Origin: Heyndrickxia shackletonii
GTDB taxonomy: Bacteria; Bacillota; Bacilli; Bacillales; Bacillaceae_C
Assembly: GCF_001420715.1 (NCBI RefSeq)
Contig: NZ_LJJC01000004.1
Span: 2,448,185 to 2,512,184 of the forward strand
Direction: 5' to 3'
Length of the DNA stretch: 64,000 nt
Below the pieces are notes generated by a model. That model ran no database searches. It saw only the letters and a list, made by a program, of their open reading frames with translations, and was not told where the DNA came from. The number at the start of each line of letters is the position of its first letter. Position 1 is the first letter of the stretch. Below are positions 49,055 through 59,451 of this stretch, one piece after another. The position numbers were made by a program, and so were the translations under genes.

Positions 49055-50032
49055 ATGAAGGCTGTTATCGTAAAAAAACCAGGAGGTCCAGAACAACTTG
49101 AAATAGTTGAAATGCCCACTCCAAAACCGAAAAAAGGAGAATTACTGATAAAAGTACAGACTGCTGCAATCAACCGAACAGATATTGTCACTCGTGAGGG
49201 AAAAGCTGGTTATGCTCTCAATCCAATCTTAGGGGTTGAAATTGCTGGCACTGTTGTAGAAACGAATGGAAATGAAACTTTCTCAATCGGTGACAGAGTA
49301 ATGGGCCTTGTTAATGGCGGCGGATATGCTGAATATGCCGTCATGCCCGCTGATCGTGCGATGAAAATTCCTGACTCACTATCGTTTGAAGAAGCAACAG
49401 GTATTCCTGAGGTGTTCCTAACTGCCTATCAAACACTGTATTGGATTGGAAAATTGCAGGAACAAGAAACTGTGTTAATTCATGCAGGTGCAAGCGGCGT
49501 CGGTACCGCTGCGATTCAATTAGCAAAAAAACTTAGTAATGCCAAAGTTATTGTTACTGCTGGCTCAAAAAGAAAGCTTGACTTTTGCAGAGAGATTGGC
49601 GCTGATGTACTAATAAATTACAAGGAACAGTCATTTGAAGAAGAGGTTCTAAAAGCGACAAACGGTCATGGTGCAGATTTAATTTTAGACTTTATTGGTG
49701 CCGATTATTGGGAAAAAAATTTAGCGAGCATCAAAAAAGAAGGTCGTTGGGTACTTATCGGAATCTTAGGTGGCAGTGAAGTAGAAAAGATGAACTTATT
49801 CAGCCTTATGTCAAAATGCGTTCAAATTACTGGAACCTTACTAACCCCTAGAAGCGATGAGTATAAAGCACTTTTAACAAAAGAATTTATGGAAACGGTA
49901 GCGCCATATATCGAACGAAAAGAAATAATGCCTGTAATCGATGAGGCATTCCCTCTGGACATGGTGCAAAAAGCGCATCAATATATGGAAGACAACCGGA
50001 ATATTGGCAAGATTATCTTAAAGATCAACTAG
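49055..50032 (+). CDS. Zinc-independent NAD(P)H:quinone oxidoreductase (PIG3/Qor type)
   Basis: A 325-residue medium-chain dehydrogenase. KAVIVKKPGGPEQLEIVEMP begins it, AAINRTDIVTREGKAGY near 43 and LGVEIAGTVVETNG near 62 are family motifs, and ETVLIHAGASGVGTAAIQLAKK near 140 is the NADPH fold; zinc cysteines are absent. The tail reads PLDMVQKAHQYMEDNRNIGKIILK. Reduces quinones or enones. Start ATG 49055 follows AGGAAGTG; a GTG nine bases earlier is too close to it. Confidence 0.92.
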   Translation: MKAVIVKKPGGPEQLEIVEMPTPKPKKGELLIKVQTAAINRTDIVTREGKAGYALNPILGVEIAGTVVETNGNETFSIGDRVMGLVNGGGYAEYAVMPADRAMKIPDSLSFEEATGIPEVFLTAYQTLYWIGKLQEQETVLIHAGASGVGTAAIQLAKKLSNAKVIVTAGSKRKLDFCREIGADVLINYKEQSFEEEVLKATNGHGADLILDFIGADYWEKNLASIKKEGRWVLIGILGGSEVEKMNLFSLMSKCVQITGTLLTPRSDEYKALLTKEFMETVAPYIERKEIMPVIDEAFPLDMVQKAHQYMEDNRNIGKIILKIN

Positions 50033-50056
50033 TATTGATATCCCATGGAACAAAAT

Positions 50057-50095
50057 AACCCTTCCAAATGATTAATCAGGAAGGGTTCCTTATTT
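50057..50095. terminator. Terminator between the oxidoreductase and the GbsR-type gene
   Basis: AACCCTTCC and GGAAGGGTT form a 9-bp stem with a 13-base loop; it is followed by CCTTATTTG on the plus strand and preceded by A/T on the other, so it may serve both convergent genes. Confidence 0.75.
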
Positions 50096-50109
50096 GATTC
50101 AGTGATTAC

Positions 50110-50673
50110 TCATGTTTTTGGAACATGTTTAAATATTTCATTGCTTTCAAAAAACTCAACTAGGCGAGTCAACCAATTATAATAATCGGCCCACTTTTTC
50201 ATTTCGACTAGCAATTCATTTACTTTTTCCTCAAGTTCAGGTGATAGTTCCTCATTTTCCTTTAGATCCGTTAATTCTCGGAATACTTTCTTTTCAAACA
50301 TTTTATTTCGATTAATGGTTTTTCTCCAATTGGACGTAAAAATAGTAATAAAGGTTTCGTAATAATCATCTTCGACATCGTAGATATCTTTGCGAACCCC
50401 TTTTTCGAAGACTTTTTCCGCAATATTAATTTCGACCATTTCGCGTACAACCTGGCTCATTCGTGTCTTGCTCATGCCAGTTTCCGCTGAAAGCTCGTCC
50501 AGTGTCATCGGTTTGCGGTTCATATATATAATCCCAAGCACTCTCCCTACTGTTGAAGAGACTCCATATGCACGCATATTATCAGCAATTTTTTCTATAT
50601 ATTGGTCTTTCACTTGATTAATGATTTCTAAGGGCTTTTCATCCACCGGTAGCAATCTCCTTTCGACTACCAA
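50110..50673 (-). CDS. GbsR/OpcR-type MarR-like regulator
   Basis: A 187-residue regulator of the GbsR group. The helix-turn-helix reads YGVSSTVGRVLGIIYMNRKPMTLDELSAETGMSKTRMSQVVREMVE, followed by the long helices typical of the group (KVNELLVEMKKWADYYNWLTRLVEFFES). GbsR and OpcR control glycine betaine synthesis and the OpuB/OpuC choline and betaine importers. It is divergent from the opuC operon 230 bp away, so it likely represses that operon in response to osmolytes or choline. Confidence 0.9.
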   Translation of the reverse strand: MVVERRLLPVDEKPLEIINQVKDQYIEKIADNMRAYGVSSTVGRVLGIIYMNRKPMTLDELSAETGMSKTRMSQVVREMVEINIAEKVFEKGVRKDIYDVEDDYYETFITIFTSNWRKTINRNKMFEKKVFRELTDLKENEELSPELEEKVNELLVEMKKWADYYNWLTRLVEFFESNEIFKHVPKT

Positions 50674-50906
50674 TTATACTACGTCACTGTAACATACATC
50701 CATATAAAAATAAAATCTGATATACGGCAGTATTCAGGAGTATTTTTTAGAAAAGTTGGGTAATTACAATATTAGAACATTATACAATCTATATTCGTAT
50801 GATAATCATGAAATATGTACATTTTATAAACTTTTTATTTCACAAACTTTACAATATACTAAAATAGTAATAGCCATAAATATAGGATTTACGGAGGTGC
50901 TTTAAT

Positions 50907-52058
50907 TTGCTGAAATTTGATCATGTAACTAAGGTGTATAAAGGAGGAAAAACCGCGGTTAAGGATTTGAACATGGAGTTTCTGCCCGGTGAATTTATTG
51001 TATTTATTGGTCCAAGCGGCTGCGGGAAAACCACGACCATGAAAATGATTAACCGACTGATTGAACCTACAAGCGGCAGTATTTATATTAATGGAAAAAA
51101 TATTTTAGAAAAAGATCCTGTCCAATTAAGACGGGAAATCGGCTACGTTATTCAACAAATCGGTTTATTCCCCCACATGACGATTCAACAAAACATTTCA
51201 CTCATTCCAAAACTATTAAAATGGCCGGAAGAAAAACGCCGGGACCGGGCCAAAGAGCTACTGAAACTCGTCAACATGACAGAAGATTATTTAGATCGTT
51301 ATCCACATGAATTAAGCGGCGGTCAGCAACAGCGGATTGGGGTATTGCGTGCCTTAGCTGCCGACCAGCCATTGATCCTAATGGACGAACCGTTTGGTGC
51401 TTTGGATCCCATTACACGTGATTCCTTACAAGACGAATTCAAAAAACTGCAAAAAACATTAGGAAAAACGATTGTGTTTGTTACCCATGATATGGATGAA
51501 GCATTGAAGCTTGCTGACCGCATTGTCATTATGCGGGACGGACAATTGGTACAAATCGGCACACCAGATGAAATTTTACGAGAACCAGCTGATTCTTTTG
51601 TTGAAGAATTCATTGGAAAAGAACGATTGCTGCAGGCAAGACCTAATATTCAAACGGTTGAACAAGTGATGAATCCTAAACCAATCACCATTACAGAAGA
51701 TAAAACCTTATCAGAAGCTATTCAAATCATGAAGGAACAACGAGTAGATTCCCTTTTAGTGGTGGATCAGTACCAAATTTTAAAAGGATATATCGACGTA
51801 GAAATGATTGATCAAAATCGAAGAAAATCTGTAAGTGTTGGAGATATTCTTGCGACAGAAGTGTTTGCGGTTCAAAAAGACTCTCTCGTACGAGAATCTA
51901 TTCGTCAAATATTGAAAAGAGGAATGAAATATGTCCCTGTTGTGGATGAGTTACAGCGTTTAGTAGGAATTGTCACTAGAGCAAGTCTAGTTGATATTGT
52001 TTATGATTCCATTTGGGGTGATTCAGAAGAGGAACTTCAAGAAAAACATGTAGGATAG
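50907..52058 (+). CDS. opuCA: Osmoprotectant ABC transporter ATPase (OpuCA)
   Basis: A 383-residue ATPase. Walker [10 protein letters not shown] near residue 35, Q-loop [13 protein letters not shown], signature [18 protein letters not shown] near 135, and Walker [14 protein letters not shown] near 155. Two CBS domains fill the C-terminus ([22 protein letters not shown] and [21 protein letters not shown]), which sense ionic strength in this family. It powers uptake of betaine, carnitine or choline. TTG start behind GGAGGTGC. First gene of the operon. Confidence 0.94.
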   Translation: MLKFDHVTKVYKGGKTAVKDLNMEFLPGEFIVFIGPSGCGKTTTMKMINRLIEPTSGSIYINGKNILEKDPVQLRREIGYVIQQIGLFPHMTIQQNISLIPKLLKWPEEKRRDRAKELLKLVNMTEDYLDRYPHELSGGQQQRIGVLRALAADQPLILMDEPFGALDPITRDSLQDEFKKLQKTLGKTIVFVTHDMDEALKLADRIVIMRDGQLVQIGTPDEILREPADSFVEEFIGKERLLQARPNIQTVEQVMNPKPITITEDKTLSEAIQIMKEQRVDSLLVVDQYQILKGYIDVEMIDQNRRKSVSVGDILATEVFAVQKDSLVRESIRQILKRGMKYVPVVDELQRLVGIVTRASLVDIVYDSIWGDSEEELQEKHVG

Positions 52059-52069
52059 GAGGAATCCAG

Positions 52070-53648
<1,579 letters not shown>

Positions 53649-53707
53649 GAAAAGCGGGTAAAGTGAAACCGCGCTAGCGTACCGGATATAGTATGTTTAG
53701 GCGAGAT

Positions 53708-54428
53708 ATAGGAAGGACAGTGGCTGAGGATAAAAAGGAATAATACGGACGGAATCGTTCCCAGTACGGAGGCGGACATGGAAAAATGGTAACAATACCC
53801 GTGGAATCGTGCCCAATACCGAGGCTGACATGGAATAACAGGAACAATTCCAGGAGAATCGCGCCCAGTACCGCGGCCGACATGGAATAACGGGAACAAT
53901 ACCAGGAGAATCGTGCCCAATATGGTGGCTGATGAGGAAAAATGGTAACAATACCCGTGGAATCGTGCCCAATACCGAGGCGGACATGGAATAACAGGAA
54001 CAATACCAGGAGAATCGTGCCCAGTACCGAGGCGGACATGGAGAAATGGTAACAATACCCGTGGAATCGTCCCCAATACGGAGGTTGACATGGAATAACA
54101 GGAACAATACCAGGAGAATCGTGCCCAGTATGGTGGCGGACATGGAAAAATGGTAACAATACCCGTGGAATCGTGCCCAATACCGAGGCGGACATGGAAT
54201 AACGGGAACAATACTCGAGGTATCGTGCCCAATACCGAGGCGGACATGGAATAACGGGAACAATACCAGGAGAATCGTGCCCAATATGGTGGCTGATGAG
54301 GAAAAATGGTAACAATACCCGTGGAATCGTGCCCAGTACGGAGGCCGACATGGAATAACAGGAACAATACTAGGAGAATCGTGCCCAATACCGAGGCTGA
54401 CATGGAATAACAGGAACAATATAACGAA
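53708..54428. repeat. Tandem 52-bp minisatellite inside the opuC operon
   Basis: The anchor AATCGTGCCC (with minor variants) starts at 53753, 53805, 53857, 53909, 53961, 54013, 54065, 54117, 54169, 54221, 54273, 54325 and 54377, exactly every 52 bp with no indel. A divergent partial unit precedes the first. Each unit continues ATACCGAGGCGGACATGGAA and then takes one of two forms: A (TAACAGGAACAATACCAGGA) or B (AAATGGTAACAATACCCGTG). The order is B A A B A B A B A A B A A, with B variants (TGATGAGG) at the fourth and eleventh unit. GC is higher than in neighbouring DNA. No flanking transposase. Confidence 0.9.
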
Positions 54429-54561
54429 TTACATTACGATCTGAAGCTCCTATCCTTATCCGAAGACATAGAAATTCGCTAACGGATGTTGCTTGCGCTA
54501 GTCCGAAGCAAATTTGGTAAAAAAATTAAACAATCTTATTTTCTGAGAGAGAGGTGCTTGT

Positions 54562-55245
54562 ATGGCCACACTAAACGGAATTGTTAATTATTATATTCAA
54601 AACGGAAGTTACGTTTGGGAACAATTTTACCGCCACTTTCTCATGTCAGCATACGGAGTGTTATTCGCAGCCATTGTAGCAATTCCACTCGGCATCGTAA
54701 TGGCGCGCTATCATAAATTAAGTGCATGGCTTTTATCATTGGCAAATATCATTCAAACCATTCCTGCCCTGGCGATGGTGTCCGTGCTAATGCTAGTGAT
54801 GGGATTAGGAACAAACACGGTTGTCCTCTCCCTATTCCTATATTCCCTATTACCAATTCTAAAAAATACGTACACTGGGATCGTGAATGTCGATCACTTC
54901 TTATTAGAGTCAGGTAAGGCAATGGGAATGACAAAATTTCAAGTGTTAAGAATGGTAGAACTCCCCCTAGCGCTTTCCGTTATTATGGCAGGTCTAAGAA
55001 ATGCGCTGGTTATCGCAATTGGGATTGCAACTATCGGAACCTTTGTAGGAGCCGGCGGTCTTGGTGACATCATTGTCCGCGGAACAAACGTAACAAATGG
55101 AACCCCAATAATTCTTGCCGGTGCTATCCCTACCGCAGTAATGGCAGTTGGTGCTGACTTTATTATGGGATGGTTAGAACGAAGTCTGTCTCCAGTTAAA
55201 AAGAAGAAAAAAGAAGAGAATGTGGAGTTAAAGGAAGCTGCTTAA
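54562..55245 (+). CDS. opuCD: Osmoprotectant ABC permease (OpuCD)
   Basis: A 227-residue permease with five or six helices and the EAA loop LLESGKAMGMTKFQVLRMVELPLALSVIMAGLRNALV, followed by GTFVGAGGLGDIIVRGTNV. The tail is lysine-rich (KKKKEENVELKEAA). It completes the OpuC importer with OpuCB. AGAGAGGTG precedes the ATG. It is separated from opuCC by the 52-bp repeat array, whereas the genes normally abut. A strong terminator follows. Confidence 0.93.
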   Translation: MATLNGIVNYYIQNGSYVWEQFYRHFLMSAYGVLFAAIVAIPLGIVMARYHKLSAWLLSLANIIQTIPALAMVSVLMLVMGLGTNTVVLSLFLYSLLPILKNTYTGIVNVDHFLLESGKAMGMTKFQVLRMVELPLALSVIMAGLRNALVIAIGIATIGTFVGAGGLGDIIVRGTNVTNGTPIILAGAIPTAVMAVGADFIMGWLERSLSPVKKKKKEENVELKEAA

Positions 55246-55275
55246 ACAAAGTAGTCATTAAACTTTTATAAAACT

Positions 55276-55328
55276 ACGGCAGACTATGACTTTATTTTTA
55301 AGTCATAGTCTGCCGTTATTTTATTTTA
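55276..55328 (+). terminator. Terminator of the opuC operon
   Basis: ACGGCAGACTATGACT and AGTCATAGTCTGCCGT form a perfect 16-bp stem followed by TATTTTATTTT. Confidence 0.92.
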
Positions 55329-55356
55329 AATTTCACGAAAACCCCGATGACAAAGC

Positions 55357-55491
55357 TCATGATAGTTTATTCTCACCACTTAACCTTACTGTAAACCCAT
55401 CCAGTAAGGTTCCTAATCCAAAACTAAATTCATTTTCCCAATTTGGGCTTGTTAAAAAACCGGCCAACCTAGTCATATGAGGAAATTTTCT
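55357..55491 (-). pseudogene. C-terminal remnant of a TetR/AcrR-family regulator
   Basis: The minus frame reads KFPHMTRLAGFLTSPNWENE and FSFGLGTLLDGFTVRLS, which resembles the closing helix region of TetR regulators (EFxFGLDxLLDGxExL). Upstream the frame runs into repeat copy B, so the DNA-binding half is absent. No start or ribosome binding site. Confidence 0.5.
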
Positions 55492-55496
55492 TTTTT

Positions 55497-56032
55497 CACT
55501 AAATAAATAAGCGGAAAAATTTCTCTTAATGAGGAAATAGCATTGAAAATAGGTTAAATAGACGGAAGGATTCCGACTATTGACTGCAAAAAACATGAAA
55601 ATCGGTAATTTTGCTTTGCTTAATCGGAAAATCTCCGCCTATATACCTCGAACCGAGTTCTTTTCTGCGGTTTAACCGGAAAAAATCCGCTTATTTTAAA
55701 TATCACTGATTACTCGATTAAGGATAAATCTTCTTATGTTTCAAAAAAAACAAGTAAACTCATTTAGATGCGTCGTGGGGAGCATTTGTGGGTTCTGTCT
55801 CCTCTGCCCCGCTAATCCAGCCGTGGTTACCCATTTAAATCAAATCAACAATCTCTGTAATTACAAAATACCCCACATACTAAACCACAAAAAATTCTAT
55901 TTCATACCATTAGCAAACGATTAGCATTTAAAATTCGGCAAAATGTTGATAAATCAATAAAAAACGCACTCTGAATTCAAGTACGTTTTGCTATATAATG
56001 TTTGCACCGCTAAAATAAACCCGTAATAGCAT
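55497..56032. repeat. Dispersed intergenic repeat, copy B
   Basis: Whole-length relative of 690-1218, same orientation. It keeps the CGGAAA/TTCCG palindromes, the TTTGCTTTGCTTAATCGG block, CATTTAGATGCGTCG, and GTTGATAAATCAATAAAAAA near the end. Copy B ends about 27 bp before the stop of the metal-receptor gene at 56059 and starts within a decayed tetR frame. Confidence 0.75.
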
Positions 56033-56058
56033 GAAGGGGTTTCTTTTAGTATCAGCAG

Positions 56059-56841
56059 CTATAAGTCCCCTAATATATCTTTAAAATACTCCGTAGCCTC
56101 AAGCATTCTCGGACCATACCAGAACATTTCTCCATCAACAATGATTTGCTCTATGTTAGGAAGAAATTCGGCAAACTCTAATTTATGTTTTTCTTGAAAT
56201 GGAAATGGTTCCGTAGCCAATAGTAAATAGTCGAGCTTTGCATTTTGGAAATCTTCTCTACTAACAACTGGGTATCTCCCGTTGAGTTCAGTAAACGGAT
56301 TAATAAAGCCAATTTTTTCCAGTAATGAATGGATATATGTTTCTTTCCCAACAACCATGTATGGCTTTCTCCATATTACATAAGCGGCTCTTTTTCCATG
56401 AGCCTGCGGGAGTTTATGAAATTTGGCTTTAATAGTGGTTACTAATTGTTCCGCTAATTTTTCTGGATTTGTCACCACTCCAACATCATGAATCATGCGG
56501 TAAGCATCCTTAATAGACTGCACTTCCGCTACATACACTGGAAAGAATTCTTCTAATTCTTCAACCATTTCTTTTGTATTTTCTTCCTTTTCCGCAAATA
56601 TTAAATCCGGTTTTAACTTATGAATGATATCCATCTTAATCTTTTTAGTGCCTCCAACAGTAGCCACAGTTTTTACCTTATCATTAGGATGGATGCAATA
56701 TTTCGTTCTGCCAATTATTTCGTTTTCAAGTTGTAAAGAAAATAAAGTGTCCGTGATTCCCGGACAAAGCGAGATTATTCTCTTTGGCGGATACTCGAAT
56801 TCAATTAATCTACCAAGATGATCTTCTATTTTTTTTAGCAA
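56059..56841 (-). CDS. Helical-backbone metal receptor (BtuF/TroA-like) protein, cytosolic form
   Basis: About 260 residues from a TTG at 56841 behind AAAGGAG (an ATG frame to 56871 covers that box). YPPKRIISLCPGITDTLFSLQ, GRTKYCIHPNDKVKTVATVGGTKKIKMD, LKPDLIFAEKEEN and FWYGPRMLEATEYF match periplasmic-binding-protein family 2 (cobalamin and iron-siderophore receptors). There is no signal peptide or lipobox, so it is not a normal transporter component. No ABC genes lie nearby. Ligand unknown. Confidence 0.82.
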   Translation of the reverse strand: MLKKIEDHLGRLIEFEYPPKRIISLCPGITDTLFSLQLENEIIGRTKYCIHPNDKVKTVATVGGTKKIKMDIIHKLKPDLIFAEKEENTKEMVEELEEFFPVYVAEVQSIKDAYRMIHDVGVVTNPEKLAEQLVTTIKAKFHKLPQAHGKRAAYVIWRKPYMVVGKETYIHSLLEKIGFINPFTELNGRYPVVSREDFQNAKLDYLLLATEPFPFQEKHKLEFAEFLPNIEQIIVDGEMFWYGPRMLEATEYFKDILGDL

Positions 56842-57337
56842 TAATAAGAACTCCTTTACCATTTGCTCCATGCGCCAGCATCGGAAAATAAATTTTTTTG
56901 ATATACCCTCAGCCTTAAAGCTTCACAGATTGGCATTGAACTGACGGAAATCTGTTTACTCTAAAATAACTCCTGAAGGAATTACTAAATTCTATGTTGA
57001 TTCCATATTCTATTGTCACATTTTAAAAATATATTATAATTTAACCTATCTAACTGTAAAGGAAAAATTTACTATGTTTAAAATAAAGGTTGATTATGAT
57101 AACGGGTACCGTTTTGAAGCCCAAAATTGCTAATTTGCGGGATAAATAATAAATTAGCTTTCGAATAAACAAGATATACAATAATTGACATTAAAGTTGC
57201 TTAGGGCATAAAAGCTCTGAGCGTTTATTATATTGGTATATGGAACTAACAGCACGTTATCAAAGCCTTCTACAATCCTTTTTTAGTTTCAATTGATTGA
57301 CTTGATCGCAAATCTTTTGTAAAATTTTGAAAAGTGT

Positions 57338-57356
57338 TTACTTTAGATTAAAGTAA
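57338..57356. promoter_or_regulatory. HxlR operator 1 (upstream of hxlR)
   Basis: TTACTTTA-GAT-TAAAGTAA is a perfect palindrome with 8-bp arms, 15 bp before the HxlR start codon. Its half-site recurs at 57894-57928. Apart from this, the 500 bp from 56872 hold only a 19-codon frame at about 57074 that I cannot support. Confidence 0.65.
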
Positions 57357-57371
57357 GGGGATGATTTATCA

Positions 57372-57704
57372 ATGATTCATCAGCGTGAATGTCCTGTTGA
57401 GACTCTCATTCATGTTTTAGGTGGTAAATGGAAGCCCATGATTTTATGGCATTTGATTGAATCCAATAAGCGATTTAGCGATCTGGAAAAGCTTATACCT
57501 GATGTTTCACAAAAAATGCTTTCACAACATCTCCGAGATTTGGAACGAGAAGGAATAGTCGATAGAACAATCTACCCTACCATCCCTCCAAAAGTTGAAT
57601 ATTCCCTCAGTGAATACGGCAAAACATTGATCCCTGTAGCAGAAGTCATGTGTGCTTGGGGAGAAAATCATAATAAGCGGAAATATGAAGAACCAGCGTC
57701 TTAA
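57372..57704 (+). CDS. HxlR-family transcriptional regulator
   Basis: A 110-residue winged-helix protein: CPVETLIHVLGGKWKPMILWHL (with the conserved redox Cys at residue 6), RFSDLEKLIPDVSQKMLSQHLRDLEREGIVDRTIYPTIPPKVEYSLSEYG and LIPVAEVMCAWG. HxlR proteins sense aldehydes, quinones or disulfide stress. AAGGGGATG precedes the ATG. Three copies of a TTACTTTA palindrome before this gene and before the next gene suggest that it represses itself and the downstream redox pair. Confidence 0.93.
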   Translation: MIHQRECPVETLIHVLGGKWKPMILWHLIESNKRFSDLEKLIPDVSQKMLSQHLRDLEREGIVDRTIYPTIPPKVEYSLSEYGKTLIPVAEVMCAWGENHNKRKYEEPAS

Positions 57705-57748
57705 AGCTGGTTCAATGAACTTGTACACAAATTCAAACACTCAAGACA

Positions 57749-57785
57749 AAAGCTGCCACGGGGATTACCGGGCAGTTTTTGTTTT
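57749..57785 (+). terminator. Terminator after hxlR
   Basis: AGCTGCC and GGGCAGT-type arms pair around ACGGGGATTACC, followed by TTTTTGTTTT. It separates hxlR from the target genes. Confidence 0.7.
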
Positions 57786-57893
57786 CCTACCGTGGGCACC
57801 CTGTTGTGAAATAATTTTCGGGATTAAGCTAATTAATCTTTAGAAATTTCCCGTCCTCTGCGTGAACATTTAAGTCTCCCCATTTCAGTCATG

Positions 57894-57928
57894 CTTACTT
57901 TAAAGTAAGTTCCTTACTTTAAAGTGGG
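57894..57928. promoter_or_regulatory. HxlR operators 2 and 3 (upstream of the redox pair)
   Basis: CTTACTTTAAAGTAAG (57894-57909) is a perfect 16-bp palindrome; CTTACTTTAAAGTGGG (57913-57928) repeats it 19 bp later with two changes. A TATAAA box lies at 57941, so the second site covers the -35 region. Confidence 0.65.
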
Positions 57929-58004
57929 TTCTTAACAGAATATAAAGACGATGCTAAGCTTGAGCTAACCAAATATTAGGATCCATTTAAGGGAGGAAAG
58001 AACA

Positions 58005-58727
58005 ATGAAAATTATTGTTTTTGGAGCGACGGGGAATACAGGAAAAAGAGTGTTGGCGCAAGGGTTAAAAATGGGGCATGAAATGACCGCATTTGTGCGA
58101 AATTCTAAGAAGCTGTTTGATCAACTAGATGAACATTCCGCACAATATGTAAATGTGATCGTGGACGATATAATGGACCCGGTCAGTGTCGGTGAGGCGC
58201 TCGCGCACCAAGACGCAGCTATTATTGCAGCCGGCCATGCGGGCCAGGGAGAAGAGTTTGTTCGTATCGTCGATAACATTATAACCCAATGTGAATTCCA
58301 ACCTAGTTTCTCTGGGCGGGTATGGATCATGGGAGGAGCCGGACTGCTTGGTATTCCATATACTGATCTTATAGGCAACAATTTACCCGGCTTCCCTCCT
58401 GAGTATAAAAATCACAACCGGAATTTCGAACGGCTTCAGCAGACACAACTGGATTGGTCCATTATGTGTCCGGGAACAATGAGTGATTCGATAAAGCATC
58501 CAGTTCCGGTTCATCTGCATGTAACAACGGAAACCTTGCCTATTCCGATTCCGGAGAAGATCAAGGAATATTCCGAGGCAGAAATAACCCATCACTTGTT
58601 CAGCCGATTACAAGAGCTGGATGTTGCTTATGATGATGTCGCGAAATGTATGCTGGACCATATAGAGCTCGGAGGATCGTTTAAAAGAAAAAGGGTCGGT
58701 CTTGCCTATCGAGGAGAAGGGAGATAA
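58005..58727 (+). CDS. NAD(P)-binding atypical SDR (NmrA/YwnB-like)
   Basis: A 240-residue Rossmann protein: IIVFGATGNTGKRVLAQGLKMGHEMTAFVRN at the start binds NAD(P), VDDIMDPVSVGEALAHQDAAIIAAGHAG follows, and WIMGGAGLLGI and LDWSIMCPGTMSD complete the fold. Such proteins reduce small carbonyls or act as redox sensors. GGGAGGAAAG precedes the ATG. It is followed after 5 bp by a DUF2269 gene and preceded by HxlR operators, so quinone or aldehyde stress is a plausible inducer. Confidence 0.88.
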   Translation: MKIIVFGATGNTGKRVLAQGLKMGHEMTAFVRNSKKLFDQLDEHSAQYVNVIVDDIMDPVSVGEALAHQDAAIIAAGHAGQGEEFVRIVDNIITQCEFQPSFSGRVWIMGGAGLLGIPYTDLIGNNLPGFPPEYKNHNRNFERLQQTQLDWSIMCPGTMSDSIKHPVPVHLHVTTETLPIPIPEKIKEYSEAEITHHLFSRLQELDVAYDDVAKCMLDHIELGGSFKRKRVGLAYRGEGR

Positions 58728-58732
58728 TCGGT

Positions 58733-59191
58733 TTGTTTGGCTTACTATTACTGCTCGTTTTGCATATTTTGGCTTCGATTGCCATAATTGGTCCAGCTTT
58801 CGTGACGCCCATCATTCGAAGATCCGCTAGAACCGTTGGTCAGCTTCACTTTGCTTTTGGTATAACAACCAAGCTTGCCATAATACCTAAAATTGGCGGA
58901 ACCGTACTTATCATAACAGGGGTTTGGCTTATGATCGTAACCAAGATGGGATTATCTCAAATGTGGCTAAATCTATCCTTCCTTTTATCGTTGCTCATGG
59001 TCGTCATGATCGACGGATTGATTGAGCCGCGTATGAAAAAGATCATAAAGATTGTATCTGAAAGTCAAGACCAAGGTAATGAAATACCCGCCGAGTTCGG
59101 ACTATTGATGAAAAAGCTCGTACCAATCGAGACGGCGGCACAACTGCTGATGATTGCCATATTGGTGCTTATGGTCGTTAAGCCATTCTAA
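58733..59191 (+). CDS. DUF2269 family membrane protein
   Basis: A 152-residue protein with four membrane helices (FGLLLLLVLHILASIAIIGPAFV, LAIIPKIGGTVLIITGVWLMIV, WLNLSFLLSLLMVVMIDGLI, IETAAQLLMIAILVLMVV). Conserved family features are HILASIAIIGPAFVTPII and GGTVLIITGVWLM. TTG start, box GGAGAAGGGAG inside the preceding gene's end. Function unknown; co-transcribed with the SDR under the same operators. Confidence 0.85.
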   Translation: MFGLLLLLVLHILASIAIIGPAFVTPIIRRSARTVGQLHFAFGITTKLAIIPKIGGTVLIITGVWLMIVTKMGLSQMWLNLSFLLSLLMVVMIDGLIEPRMKKIIKIVSESQDQGNEIPAEFGLLMKKLVPIETAAQLLMIAILVLMVVKPF

Positions 59192-59406
59192 AGATACCGA
59201 CTGGAACGATTTAATCACTAACGCATCTCTATGATAATGAAGGAAGACATTTTTTCAAATTTATCCCTTCTCGATAGATGACAAACGAGCCCCGTGGTAA
59301 AGAGGTAATATAAATAGGACTAAGTTCGTCTTCCTTTAACAAAAAGGAATAATGTGTAACAATATATTTAGGGTTTGATATGCCTTTGCAATAAGGAGAT
59401 AGTAAC

Positions 59407-59444
59407 AAAAAGATGCTTAATCCATTCTTGGAAAAGCATCTTTT
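59407..59444 (-). terminator. Terminator of the TerA-like gene
   Basis: AAAAAGATGCTT and AAGCATCTTTT form an 11-bp stem; T-rich on the minus strand. The 59192-59406 stretch shows nothing else. Confidence 0.8.
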
Positions 59445-59451
59445 CTACCCT

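Noticed and set aside
53708-54428. CRISPR array
   Set aside because: The whole 52-bp unit is repeated, with no unique spacers and no cas genes in the window.
57074-57133. Short frame MFKIKVDYDNGYRFEAQNC
   Set aside because: The AAAGGAAA box is weak and the 19-codon product has no support. It may be a remnant.
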